Below are positions 54,170-62,659 of a stretch of 64,000 nt of DNA, piece after piece. Within the stretch, counting starts at the first letter, position 1. Every line of letters begins with the position of its first letter. This DNA comes from Macrosoma leucophasiata (lineage: Eukaryota > Arthropoda > Insecta > Lepidoptera > Hedylidae). Location of the stretch: assembly GCA_036365455.1 (NCBI GenBank), contig JAWQUS010000002.1, forward strand, positions 5,890,001-5,954,000, read 5' to 3'. A program made the position numbers and the translations under genes. The notes under the pieces are model-generated. The model was not told where the DNA came from and did no database searches. It was given only the letters and a program-made list of their open reading frames with translations.

Positions 54170-54445
54170 CATTCTCAGTAGCTCGATTCATTCGATCGTC
54201 GAACTTGTAAGATTTTTTTTTCTCATTTGATCGACCGTCGAACTAGTGAGAATTCTAAAGTTTTTATTGTCAGGAAATAGCAAGTCAGCAAAAGGGTTCG
54301 ACCTTACCTAGCTAAGTCGGGAGTGCCCACAGTCCTCATCACGCTCCTTCATTAGTTCGACGGTCGAACAAATGAGAATAAAAATCCCACTAGTACGACG
54401 GTCGAACAGATGAGAAGAAAAATTCTCAATAGTTCGATGATCGTA
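54170..54445. mobile_element. foldback element built of ttcgaccgtcgaa palindromes
   Basis: Five copies of a ttcgacggtcgaac-like motif (near 54193, 54229, 54355, 54395 and 54430) occur with adjacent atgagaa/ttctca. The first two face the last three in inverted orientation around a ~100-bp centre. This looks like a MITE with multiplied terminal motifs. Confidence 0.55.
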
Positions 54446-54718
54446 TTTATTTTTTAATTAATTTTAATTTTATGAGAATAAGCCATCTTTTTGACTTTGT
54501 AAGCAGGGAGACTTGTACTGCACAAGTCCATCATGTTTTAAATCTGTGTTATAATTCTGGAATATGATAAATCATGCGATGGAGACAAATTCTCAGGTAT
54601 AAACTCTTCACATTTCTTTCACTTTGTTGATGTTTCTTTCTATGTGTCATATTACAGTTACAGTCTTTTTAACCTACTTCAAAAAAAGGAGGAGGTTATC
54701 AATTCGTTGGAATCTTTT

Positions 54719-54840
54719 TAGGGTTCCGTAGCAAACGAGGAACCCTTATAGTTTCGCCATGTCCGTCTGTCTGTCTGTCTGTACGTCCTCGGTTTAGCGC
54801 AAAAACTATTACTAGAGACTTGAAATTTGGCACAAGTAAG
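54719..54840. repeat. repeat R, left-end fragment
   Basis: tagggttccgtagcaaacga, (gtct)n and aaaactattactagagactt match the first ~120 bases of the 31338 copy; then an (agta)n run replaces it. Confidence 0.65.
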
Positions 54841-55570
54841 TAAGTAAGTAAGTATTTATTTGCATAAAATGTAGGTAACAATTGTTGGATGGAATTGATT
54901 ATACTGGTAACCTAGTACATTTTGTCACAATGCGACGTGCAAATATTATTAAAATAATATCTAATAAACAATGTCAATGTTAATAAACGAAATTAATTAC
55001 AATAAAATTAAGGCAATTCATCAATTAAATAGTTAACTATAAAATATAAATAATAACCGGTTTTTTATTAATAAATTGGTTAATAACTATCCAGGTATTG
55101 CATTTTTTTAGTTTAGCAAATAACCATTAGACGTTTTAATAAAATACAGTTGCTTGATGCCAATTTATTAGTCCAAAAAGTTATAATTCCAAATGAACCT
55201 AAAACTTGCTACTTTGCTTTTACGCAGAATAATGGAAAGCAATTCAAACTTTTCAATACATCCCATCGTGCTATTGAAACAAAAGATTAAAACGGAATGC
55301 TTTTCGTTGCGATTCAAATTGCTATTAAAAATGTAAAATCAGCTCTGACTTTATAGAATTCAAATATCATTTTCCTGGTTATAGCTGTAACTTTAATGAC
55401 ATCTTCGCTTATCACGTATTTTGCTGACAAGCGAACGAAGCATCGAAGGCACGTTCAAAACGTGACAAAGGAAAATGAACATTTTGATCTCTGCTATAAA
55501 AAAACAGTAAAAATGAAGCATCTGTACATTAAATAATTTCCCAAGAAACTGATAGGGGGCGAATAAAGAA
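54841..55570. other. unrecognised AT-rich tract
   Basis: It begins with (agta)n and has no supported feature. Confidence 0.45.
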
Positions 55571-55572
55571 GT

Positions 55573-55681
55573 ACCGGACCGGAACACGATAGTGCTGAAC
55601 ACTACCATTTAGCGGCAGGTATATTAGGTAATGCGGTGGTGGCTACGCCCGCGTGCTCCGTCACTGGAGCTCTACCACCAG
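55573..55681 (-). repeat. repeat A 5' half, inverted
   Basis: accggaacacgatagtgctg to gagctctaccaccagt; only the 5' half is present, and the 3' part is absent. Confidence 0.75.
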
Positions 55682-55685
55682 TGAA

Positions 55686-55790
55686 CTACTATCGTGTTCC
55701 GTTCAGGTGGTAATGTACGGCCATATAATTTCGGGCACAGAGGCATAACATCTTAGGCCTCAAGAGTGGTAACGCATCAACATTGAAATC
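55686..55790 (+). repeat. repeat A middle fragment, facing the previous one
   Basis: actatcgtgttccgttcagg to agtggtaacgcatcaacatt in direct orientation, starting five bases after the inverted half. Together they make a head-to-head dimer. Confidence 0.7.
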
Positions 55791-55842
55791 TTCGATTTTA
55801 TGTAGAAATAGGTTAAAAGTATTACTTACAGAAAGTAACACA

Positions 55843-56110
55843 TAGCGTAGATCGTAAGCGATCTACTCGGTTAAACACTACGGGCGTGGTCGGGTAGTGT
55901 GATGGGCGACCGCTAGTGGCAAAATTAAATTTCCGTGCTTCGGAGGGCACGTGAAGCCGTCGGTCCCGGTTTGCTGTCCATCAAGGTTTAACGACTGCTA
56001 TCCATCGAGGATAGCAGTCGTTAAACCTTGTCGGACCCCAAAAAGGGGACAGACTCGTGCCCAACAGTGGGACGTATAATGGGTTGCCATTATTATTTTT
56101 TTTATTTTAT
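55843..56110 (+). repeat. SINE D with internal 21-bp palindrome
   Basis: gtagatcgtaagcgatctac to cagtgggacgtataatggg, then attattatttttttt. Bases 55983-56003 and 56009-56029 are perfect 21-bp inverted repeats around five bases. The palindrome replaces the single stretch seen in the other two D copies. Confidence 0.78.
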
Positions 56111-56189
56111 AATGTAAATTTTTTGTTCGTTTGCCACTTCATGACATAAAAAATACAGATTTAAATTCATTTCACAATCATGTCCAGTG

Positions 56190-56280
56190 AATCATCCATA
56201 GAGCAACGCGAACCACCGGCCGCCGCGGCGGATCGTAGGGAAGCCATAGCGTTTACCGATGCAAAACAGTCTGTAATTTT
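56190..56280 (+). repeat. GC-rich ccggccgc repeat, third copy
   Basis: cgaaccaccggccgccgcgg, gccatagcgtttaccgatgc and aaaacagtctg match the inverted 1540-1615 tract. Confidence 0.45.
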
Positions 56281-56284
56281 TTGC

Positions 56285-56800
56285 GGGGGGAAATGCATAT
56301 GACATGCATACACACTACAAAAATCGTCTATTACTACCCAACTTACGCCTTGACTTTAACAAAATTCATAAACAATTTCACGCACACATTTATTTATTTA
56401 TTTATTCTTTCTTGCAATTACGTACATACGGCGGACTTAATGCTAAAAAGCATTCTCTCACAGTCTACCTTTGGATAGTGAATAAATATTTTATGTAGTG
56501 CAATTAGAAGGGGAAAATAAAAATAAGCATTAATAACATTTAAACTTCTAGGCGACAGGGATAGGCCCACTTGGGCTTTGACCGAAGGGAAAGCCTGTAC
56601 GAAAATATGGCTACTCCCCCCGGTAGCACAAATTATGACTGACCTTACTCCAGACAAATTCGAAGGTACACTATTTATTCAGGACCCACATCTTTACAAA
56701 CGAATATTTAAGTATCAGGTACATTCAGAGAGAAAGAGCCGCCACTTATACACGTTTATAGTTTTATACCTTTTTTTCATAAATATTTTAAACTTATTTA
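56285..56800. repeat. mixed decayed repeat remnants
   Basis: 56395-56475 resembles the LINE tail at 2890 (cggcggacttaatgct, ctcacagtctacctttgg). 56550-56630 resembles 360-460 inverted. No coding signal. Confidence 0.4.
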
Positions 56801-56805
56801 AGTTT

Positions 56806-56925
56806 TTACGATCAGGTTAGTGCAGCGGTGTGCGTCGACCGCTTGATTCGAATGTCGAGTGTTCGATACTCTCCCCGAAACAAATATTTGAATGGCTTAT
56901 GATATTTCTTTCGGTTTATGTTCAG
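56806..56925 (+). repeat. SINE C, diverged copy
   Basis: tacgatcaggttagtgcagc, gcttgattcgaatgtcg and caaatatttgaatggc correspond to the C head and early body; the B box is degraded. Confidence 0.6.
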
Positions 56926-56935
56926 TGCCGGATTA

Positions 56936-57330
56936 AGCACCATGGTGCACTGCCGACAAAATGATTTTAAAAAATAATATTCTTCACGAATATGTTCAAA
57001 ACAAAATAAGCTAACATGTTTTGTAATACGTCTAAATTAATAAAAAAAAATTATAGATTTATAAACTACCAAGACCAATTATTGCTTTTGCAGCGCGAAA
57101 ACAATCAGTAAAATAGATAAAAATTACACCGTACACGTATAAAAGGACCACCACGGTGCACTGCCGACAAAATGATTTCAAAAAAATAATATTTTTCACG
57201 AATATGTTCAAAACAAAATAAGCTAACGTGTCTTGTGATGCGGCTAAACTAATAAAAAAAAAAAATAATACTTATTAATATTATTACTACTATTATTTAT
57301 TATTATTTACACGTATAAAAGGACTCGATC
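56936..57330. repeat. tandem promoter-region units
   Basis: A ~200-bp unit (caccatggtgcactgccgac ... ttcacgaatatgttcaaaac ... cacgtataaaagg) is repeated at about 56938-57150 and 57150-57330. Each ends at a tataaaagg motif; the first is cut there by the start of the second. The unit recurs, split by insertions, at 58329-58865. Confidence 0.75.
57314..57322 (+). promoter_or_regulatory. TATA box, gene-like copy 1
   Basis: tataaaagg lies ~100 bp upstream of the ATG at 57416. The same box is conserved in copy 2 at 58856-58864. Confidence 0.55.
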
Positions 57331-57415
57331 TATGACGGTTGATTAGCTATCGCTATCTCTATATGATAGCTATTAGCTATCGTTCAACCGCATCCAGTTC
57401 AGCAAATACGAAAAC

Positions 57416-57697
57416 ATGAGATACGAGCCAATATTGGTATCAAGCGAAAGCCAGACGTCGCTGAGAGCAATCACAGAAAGCTACTTTTTCAGAAACGTGT
57501 ATGTTATTCTGAATATTTTACAGTTTGAACTACATGTAGCTCGATACAGTATTCGTTTTAAAATAAATATTTATTGTTTCAGGAATTTCAGTGCAGGGAT
57601 CTACTTACAATCCAAAAAGAAGTATTGCATATCGACCTTTTGGAAGGAGACTTCGGCTTATTTCAGGCCTGTAGAGAGCTCTTTCGAAGGTTTCTAA
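57416..57697 (+). pseudogene. small gene-like unit, copy 1
   Basis: The ATG opens 27 codons (57416-57496: MRYEPILVSSESQTSLRAIT...) ending at a gtgtatgt donor-like site. An acceptor-like ttgtttcag follows at about 57580. Read straight through, the frame is 93 codons. Compared with copy 2, two bases are missing at the ctacttaca(gt)atcc point. This both destroys a candidate acceptor and shifts the frame, so copy 1 is probably broken. No family is certain; the NPKRSIAY run is faintly like the candidate MBF2 frame at 19397. Confidence 0.4.
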
Positions 57698-57759
57698 TGT
57701 GATGTTTGTCTTCAAAATTGTTTAATTATAACTGAAAAGAAGACTCAATTCGTAGACTA

Positions 57760-57897
57760 AGGATCATAGGTCACTACAGCCACCCTGCACCCGACCAGCA
57801 CCGCCTCGTTTTTCGGCGTCCACCCATTGGACGATGGGTGGTCCCAGGTGAACGACGCGATGTTACTTGTGAACCACTCGCGGACCGCGCGCGGTCC
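57760..57897 (+). mobile_element. MITE family 1, copy e, cut by the duplication join
   Basis: ggatcataggtcactacagc to gcgcgcggtcc; it ends where the second tandem copy's ttcacgaatat begins. The matching MITE after copy 2 (59278) is complete. Confidence 0.75.
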
Positions 57898-57911
57898 TTT
57901 TTCACGAATAT

Positions 57912-58328
57912 CATCATCATCATTTCAGCCAAACGACGTCCACTGCTGAACAAAGGCCTCCTCCAAAGAATGCCACAACGAACCGTCCTGGGTCGCCCTC
58001 ATCCAGCGATTGCCCGCGACCTTCACCAGGTCGTCGGTCCATCTTGTGGGAGGCCTGCCCACACTTCGCTTTCCGGTACACGGTCGCCACTCGAGAACTG
58101 CTCTGCCTCAACGGCCGTCAGTTCGTCGAGCTATGTGCCCTGCCCACTGCCACTTGAGTCTCGCTATTCGGTGAGCTATGTCGGTAACTTTGGTTCTCAT
58201 GCGGATCTCCTCATTTCTGATTCGATCTCGCAGAGAAACTCCAAGAATAGCTCTCTCCATTGCTCTCTGAGTGACCTTGAGCCTTCTTATGAGGCCCATT
58301 GTGAGCGACCACGTTTCTGTCCTATAAG
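57912..58328 (-). pseudogene. 5'-truncated LINE, 11-bp target duplication
   Basis: It is bracketed by ttcacgaatat (57901-57911 and 58329-58339). On the minus strand a broken frame reads RRLKVTQRAMERAILGVSLR, VTDIAHRIARLKWQWAGHIA and, after a frameshift, a tail ending FVQQWTSFG. It then has a (gat)n tail. This is the C-terminal region of an insect endonuclease-reverse transcriptase. The simple-repeat tail fits an RTE-like or related clade. Confidence 0.82.
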
Positions 58329-58370
58329 TTCACGAATATGTTCAAAACAAAGTAAGCTAACATGTCTTGT

Positions 58371-58721
58371 AAATAATGGCAACCCATTATACGTCCCACT
58401 GCTGGGCACGAGTCTCTCCCCTTTCTTGGGGGGAGGCCTGGAGCTTACTCCACCACGCTGCTCCAATGCGGATTGGTGTAGGTGGGTTAGTGGCCAACCC
58501 ACTGTCGGATGTTTTCAAACCGCCCATAAGGCCTCCGACAAGGTTTAACGACTGCTAATCCATCGATAGCAACCGGGACCGACGGCTTAACGTGCCCTCC
58601 GAAGCACGGAAACGCGCATTTAATTTGCCACTAGCGGTCACCCATCACACTACCCGACCGCGCCCGTAGTGCTTAACCGAGCAGATCGCTTACGATCTAC
58701 ACCAGCCGCTGGGCCATGCGC
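58371..58721 (-). mobile_element. SINE D, full copy, 12-bp target duplication
   Basis: It is bracketed by aacatgtcttgt (58359-58370 and 58722-58733). It runs 351 bp from the aataatgg tail to the head complement cagccgctgggccatgcgc. It is inserted in the promoter region of gene-like copy 2. Confidence 0.85.
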
Positions 58722-58855
58722 AACATGTCTTGTGATACGGCTAAACTAATAAATAAAAATACTATAGATTTATTAAACTACCAAGACCGAATGGTTTTGC
58801 TGCGCGAAAACAATCACTAAAATAGAAAAAATTACACCGTATATGTACCTACTCG

Positions 58856-58864
58856 TATAAAAGG
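58856..58864 (+). promoter_or_regulatory. TATA box, gene-like copy 2
   Basis: tataaaagg, followed about 35 bp later by attcag, an initiator-like motif, and 76 bp upstream of the ATG at 58932. Confidence 0.55.
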
Positions 58865-58931
58865 ACTCGATCTATGACGGTTGATTATTCAGCTATCGTT
58901 TAACCGCATCCAGTTCAGCAAATAAGAAAAC

Positions 58932-59192
58932 ATGAGATACGAGCCAATATTGGTATCAAGCGAAAGCCAGACGTCACTGAGAGCAATCACAGAAAACTAC
59001 TTTTTCAGAAACGTTTATGTTACTCTGAATATTTTACAGTTTGAACTACACGTAGCTCGATACAGTATTCGTTTTAAAATAAATATTTATTGTTTCAGGA
59101 ATTTCAGTGCAGGCATCTACTTACAGTATCCAAATAGAAGTATTGCTTATCAACCTTTTGGAAGGAGACTTCGGCTTATTTCAGGTCTGTAG
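58932..59192 (+). CDS. small gene-like unit, copy 2, function unknown
   Basis: An 86-codon frame starts in the same ATG context as copy 1. Alternatively it is two exons: 58932-59012 (27 codons) and 59127-59192 (22 codons, ending RRLRLISGL). These would be joined across a 114-bp intron with gtttat donor and cttacag acceptor. The intron length is a multiple of three, so the frame cannot tell the two models apart. There is no signal peptide and no recognisable domain. Its TATA box and repeated promoter suggest it was once transcribed. Confidence 0.4.
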   Translation: MRYEPILVSSESQTSLRAITENYFFRNVYVTLNILQFELHVARYSIRFKINIYCFRNFSAGIYLQYPNRSIAYQPFGRRLRLISGL

Positions 59193-59277
59193 AGAGCTCT
59201 TTCGAAGGTTTCTAATGTGATGTTTGTCTTCAAAATTGTTTAATTATAACTGAAAAGAAGACTCAATTCGTAAACTA

Positions 59278-59600
59278 AGGGTCTTAGTTCACTACAGCCA
59301 CCCTGCACCCGACCAGCACCGCCTCGTTTTTCGGCGTCCAATGGGTGGTCGATGGGTGGTCCACGGGTGAACGACGCGATGTTACTTGTGAACTAATCGC
59401 AGATCGCGCGCGTCCATTTGGGAACAACGAGTTGGCAATGCAAAGTCAACGCAAGACAAGCCAGTGGTCACCAAGTGGTCCACTCATAGTCCGCGGGCGG
59501 ACCGTGCGTAAACCGCGCGCCGCCCGCGCGTTGACGGCTTGCGGTCGAGGCGGTCGGGCGCTAGTCGGGTGCCGGATGGCTCTAGTGAGCTATGACCCTT
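59278..59600 (+). mobile_element. MITE family 1, full copy f
   Basis: aagggtcttagttcactaca and ...tctagtgagctatgaccctt form inverted ends, with cta/act-like flanks. It follows copy 2 as copy e follows copy 1, so the MITE predates the duplication. Confidence 0.8.
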
Positions 59601-59639
59601 ACTATACAATTTTGATAAATTATTAATATTATACCATAC

Positions 59640-59800
59640 AGCCTTCGATCCGCTACTGTTTTCAGTTCAGCAACGTACAAAAACATTGTGAGATATGAGA
59701 CAATGTTGATATCAGACAAAATCAACAGTAACAATCGGTGATATTCTTTCAGAAAATCGGTTAGATACACCGGTTCTTCTATTTCAAGCGTACTGTATAA
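59640..59800 (+). pseudogene. third, diverged remnant of the gene-like unit
   Basis: ttttcagttcagcaacgtac, gagatatgagacaatgttga and ttctttcagaaaatcgg align with copy 1 and 2 exon 1, but the ATG context is broken and indels shift the frame. Confidence 0.5.
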
Positions 59801-60099
59801 TAACATCTTTAGCTCTGGAATTTATTTGTTCTGTGTCGAGTCGTATGAACTTTAGTTTAAAGGTGTATAATACTCATTACGGAGATTCTACTATGATATT
59901 ATATAATCTTTATGATGAATGCGTACGTTTGCAGTTTTCTTCTGAGATTTCTCCTTGCGATTCTGCGTATTTTTAACCTATTTCAAAAAAGAGGAGGTTC
60001 TCAATTCGACCCGTATGTTTTTTTTCTGATTTGTTTTGTTTTATATGGTGGTGGGAATAGTGTTAATAGAAATGCCGAATAATTATAAGTACAAAACAA

Positions 60100-60500
60100 T
60101 TCCTTAAGCGAGCTTTTCATCAAACTACAGATCTTTTATAATTCTACTATTGCGCCTCTTCAATCACCAGACACATAACTACGAAATTTCAAACAAACAT
60201 ACAACTGTGTAACAATGATAATATTATTAAATTAATTTGATTTCACCGACATAGAACGAAGACATAACAAGGAAATGTACGTGCTATTGTTTAAAATGTA
60301 AGTCACTACGCTACAAGTTTCATTAATATCACAAACAATATTAAATATTTCTTGCTTGACTATAATAATATTATGGTCTTTTGAGAAAGTGCGGACAGAT
60401 CAGGCACCAAGATCGTAATAGAAAACAACATCAATCATAGCTGTTTTATATTTCTTCCGAATATGCTGCAATTTAAGGACGTTAGTGAAATTTACCATTA
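60100..60500. repeat. direct duplication, unit 1 (partner 60663-61930)
   Basis: gcgagcttttcatcaaacta, agacacataactacgaaatt, gaaatgtacgtgctattg and tttcttgcttgactataata recur in order in unit 2. Unit 1 is uninterrupted. Confidence 0.85.
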
Positions 60501-60854
60501 CTATTAAACTATGGTACATACCGCATAAATACAGTTGTCCAGCGACGAGGGAAACCGACGAATGGGTTGGTTTAGAAGGACAACCGAAGACGTGCGGCAG
60601 AAAAAAAATGCAATATTTAAGACGCGCGGGCGCCTCTTCGGCGTAGGTTATCTTTCTAGGGTTAAGCGAGCTTTTCATCAAACTACAGATCATTAAATTT
60701 ATAATTCTTCTATGGCGCCTCCAGACACATAACTACGAAATTTCTAATTTCAAGCAAACACAAACAATTGTGTAGCAATGTATTATTAAAATAATTTAAT
60801 TTCACCGACATGGAACGGAGTTTTTGTTATGTTTTTTTTTTTTATGTTCTAATT

Positions 60855-61146
60855 GTTTTTTTTTTTTAATGTTTTAAAAGTGGCAAACAAGCATACAGTT
60901 CACATTGATGTTAAGTGATAACTGCAGCCTATAGACACCCACACAATGACCAGAGGTAAAAATGCAGATGCGTTACCACTCCTGAGGTCTAAGGTGTTAT
61001 GCCTCTGTGCCGGAAATTACAGGGCCGTACATTACCACCTGACCGGAACACGATAGTGCTGAACACTACCATTTAGTGGCAAGTATATTAGGTAATGCGG
61101 TGGTGCCTACGCCCGCGAGCTCCGTCACTGGAGCTCTACCACCAGT
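60855..61146 (-). repeat. repeat A, full copy
   Basis: T-run and tggcaaacaagcatacagtt to ctctaccaccagt. Confidence 0.87.
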
Positions 61147-61324
61147 GAGTAAAGGAAACAAGGAAATGTACGTGCTATTGTTTAAAATGTAAGTCACTAC
61201 GCTACGAGTTTCATTAATATCACAAACAATATTAAACATTTCTTGCTTGACTATAATAATATCACAGTCTAAAGAAAACGAACATGTTAATTACCTATAT
61301 ACTGTGATAATATTATGGTTCTTC

Positions 61325-61489
61325 CCTGTAATTTCCGGCACAGTTGCATAACACCTTAGGCCTCAGGAGTGGTAACGCATCTGCATTTTGACCTTGGTCT
61401 TTGTGCGGGTGTCTATAAGCTGCAGTTATCACTTAACATCAATGTAAACTGCAAGCTTGTTTGCCACCTCCATTAGGTACATAATAAAA
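61325..61489 (+). repeat. repeat A, 3' half
   Basis: ccctgtaatttccggcacag to acataataaaaaata. The 5' half is absent, as expected for truncated retroposition. Confidence 0.8.
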
Positions 61490-61576
61490 AATAGGTCATT
61501 TGGGAGAGAGCAGACAGATGATGCACCAAGAATCTCATTGAAAGTAATTGAAGACCACGTCGATCATAACTTTTCT

Positions 61577-61875
61577 ATTTTTTTTTTTTTTTTTTTTTAT
61601 GTTATTGAAGTTGCAAACAAGCATGCAGTTCACATTGATGTTAAGTGATGACTGCAGCCTATAGACACCCACACAAAGACCAAGGTCAAAATGCAAATGC
61701 GTTACCACTCCTGAGGCCTAAGGTGTTATGCCTCTGTGCCAGAAATTACAGGGCCGTACATTACCACCTGACCGGAACACGATAGTGTTGAACACTACCA
61801 TTTAGCGGCAAGTATATTAGGTAATGGGGTGGTGCCTACGCCTGGGAGCTCCGTCACTGGAGCTCTACCACCAGT
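61577..61875 (-). repeat. repeat A, full copy
   Basis: A 22-base T-run and ttatgttattgaagttgcaa to ctctaccaccagt. Confidence 0.87.
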
Positions 61876-61879
61876 AAAT

Positions 61880-62520
61880 TCTGCCGATTATGCTGCTGCA
61901 ATTTAAGGATGTTAGTAATATGAAATGCATTTTAATTTCCCAATTTGATTTTATTTTTAATAAGATCGGTCTGGAGGTACCTGGCAAAGTGATTGATACA
62001 TTTATCCAAAGCATATTCAAATATTATCAAAACATTTTTTCTCCTTCTTAATGCACTTATATAAATCAAAATCTTCACAGTTAGCTTCCAATAGGTTCTA
62101 ATTATCAGAAGCCTTCATCAAACGTTTTCAAATACTCTCTTCAAAGTGGGATATACTAGAAGAAGAAATGTTTTATATTATTTACAATTGTTTAATTTGA
62201 TTTCAACTTTTGTGAAATCAAATTAAACAATTGTGTGTAACATTTAAATTCACGAAAATTGATATAAGTACCAAAGGAAAATAAAACTGAATGTCAACAT
62301 CAAAGCTTAAAATAACTAGCAAAAGCGAAGAAATTGTGGAAGAAATAGCCAAATTACAACCAAACACTAAGAAACATTTCCTGAAATTCCTCTATTCTAA
62401 CTAAGAACAAACGACATACCTAAAGAAAATGTACCTCCTGTTATTAAAAATGCAAGGTACAACGCCACAGTAAATGTATTTGCTAGCTGCAAAATGGAAG
62501 TCTGTAGAAACTATCGCAAA
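61880..62520. other. mostly unrecognised tract with one AT-rich hairpin
   Basis: aattgtttaatttgatttca and its inverse tgaaatcaaattaaacaatt (about 62186-62234) form a perfect 20-bp hairpin around ~9 bases. 62430-62560 faintly echoes the 60100 unit. Confidence 0.5.
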
Positions 62521-62521
62521 C

Positions 62522-62657
62522 AATAAGCGGTAGCATTTCTTGCGTGACTACGACCAGCTCCCTCGAGACTGGCCAATTCTAGATGCACTAGGAAATCTAG
62601 GAATGCCATCGAAACTATTTGGGGACGACGACAATTGGATTTTATTTTGCTTTACCA
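62522..62657 (+). other. exon-like open stretch, unknown
   Basis: After a stop, one frame reads FLRDYDQLPRDWPILDALGN and then LGMPSKLFGDDDNWILFCFT before meeting a stop next to ataggtaagat, a donor-like site. The composition is protein-like (tryptophans, DDD, then a hydrophobic run). No acceptor was pinned down. It could be an exon of a membrane protein or a relic; family unknown. Confidence 0.3.
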
Positions 62658-62659
62658 TT

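Larger units (their letters stand above)
60663..61930. repeat. direct duplication, unit 2, invaded by three repeat A copies
   Basis: The same blocks as unit 1 are separated by repeat A at 60855-61146, 61325-61489 and 61577-61875. The insertions add ~750 bp. Confidence 0.8.

Noticed and set aside
57838..58548. 236-codon plus-strand protein
   Set aside because: The frame runs across a MITE fragment, an antisense LINE and an antisense SINE, so it is a chance frame.
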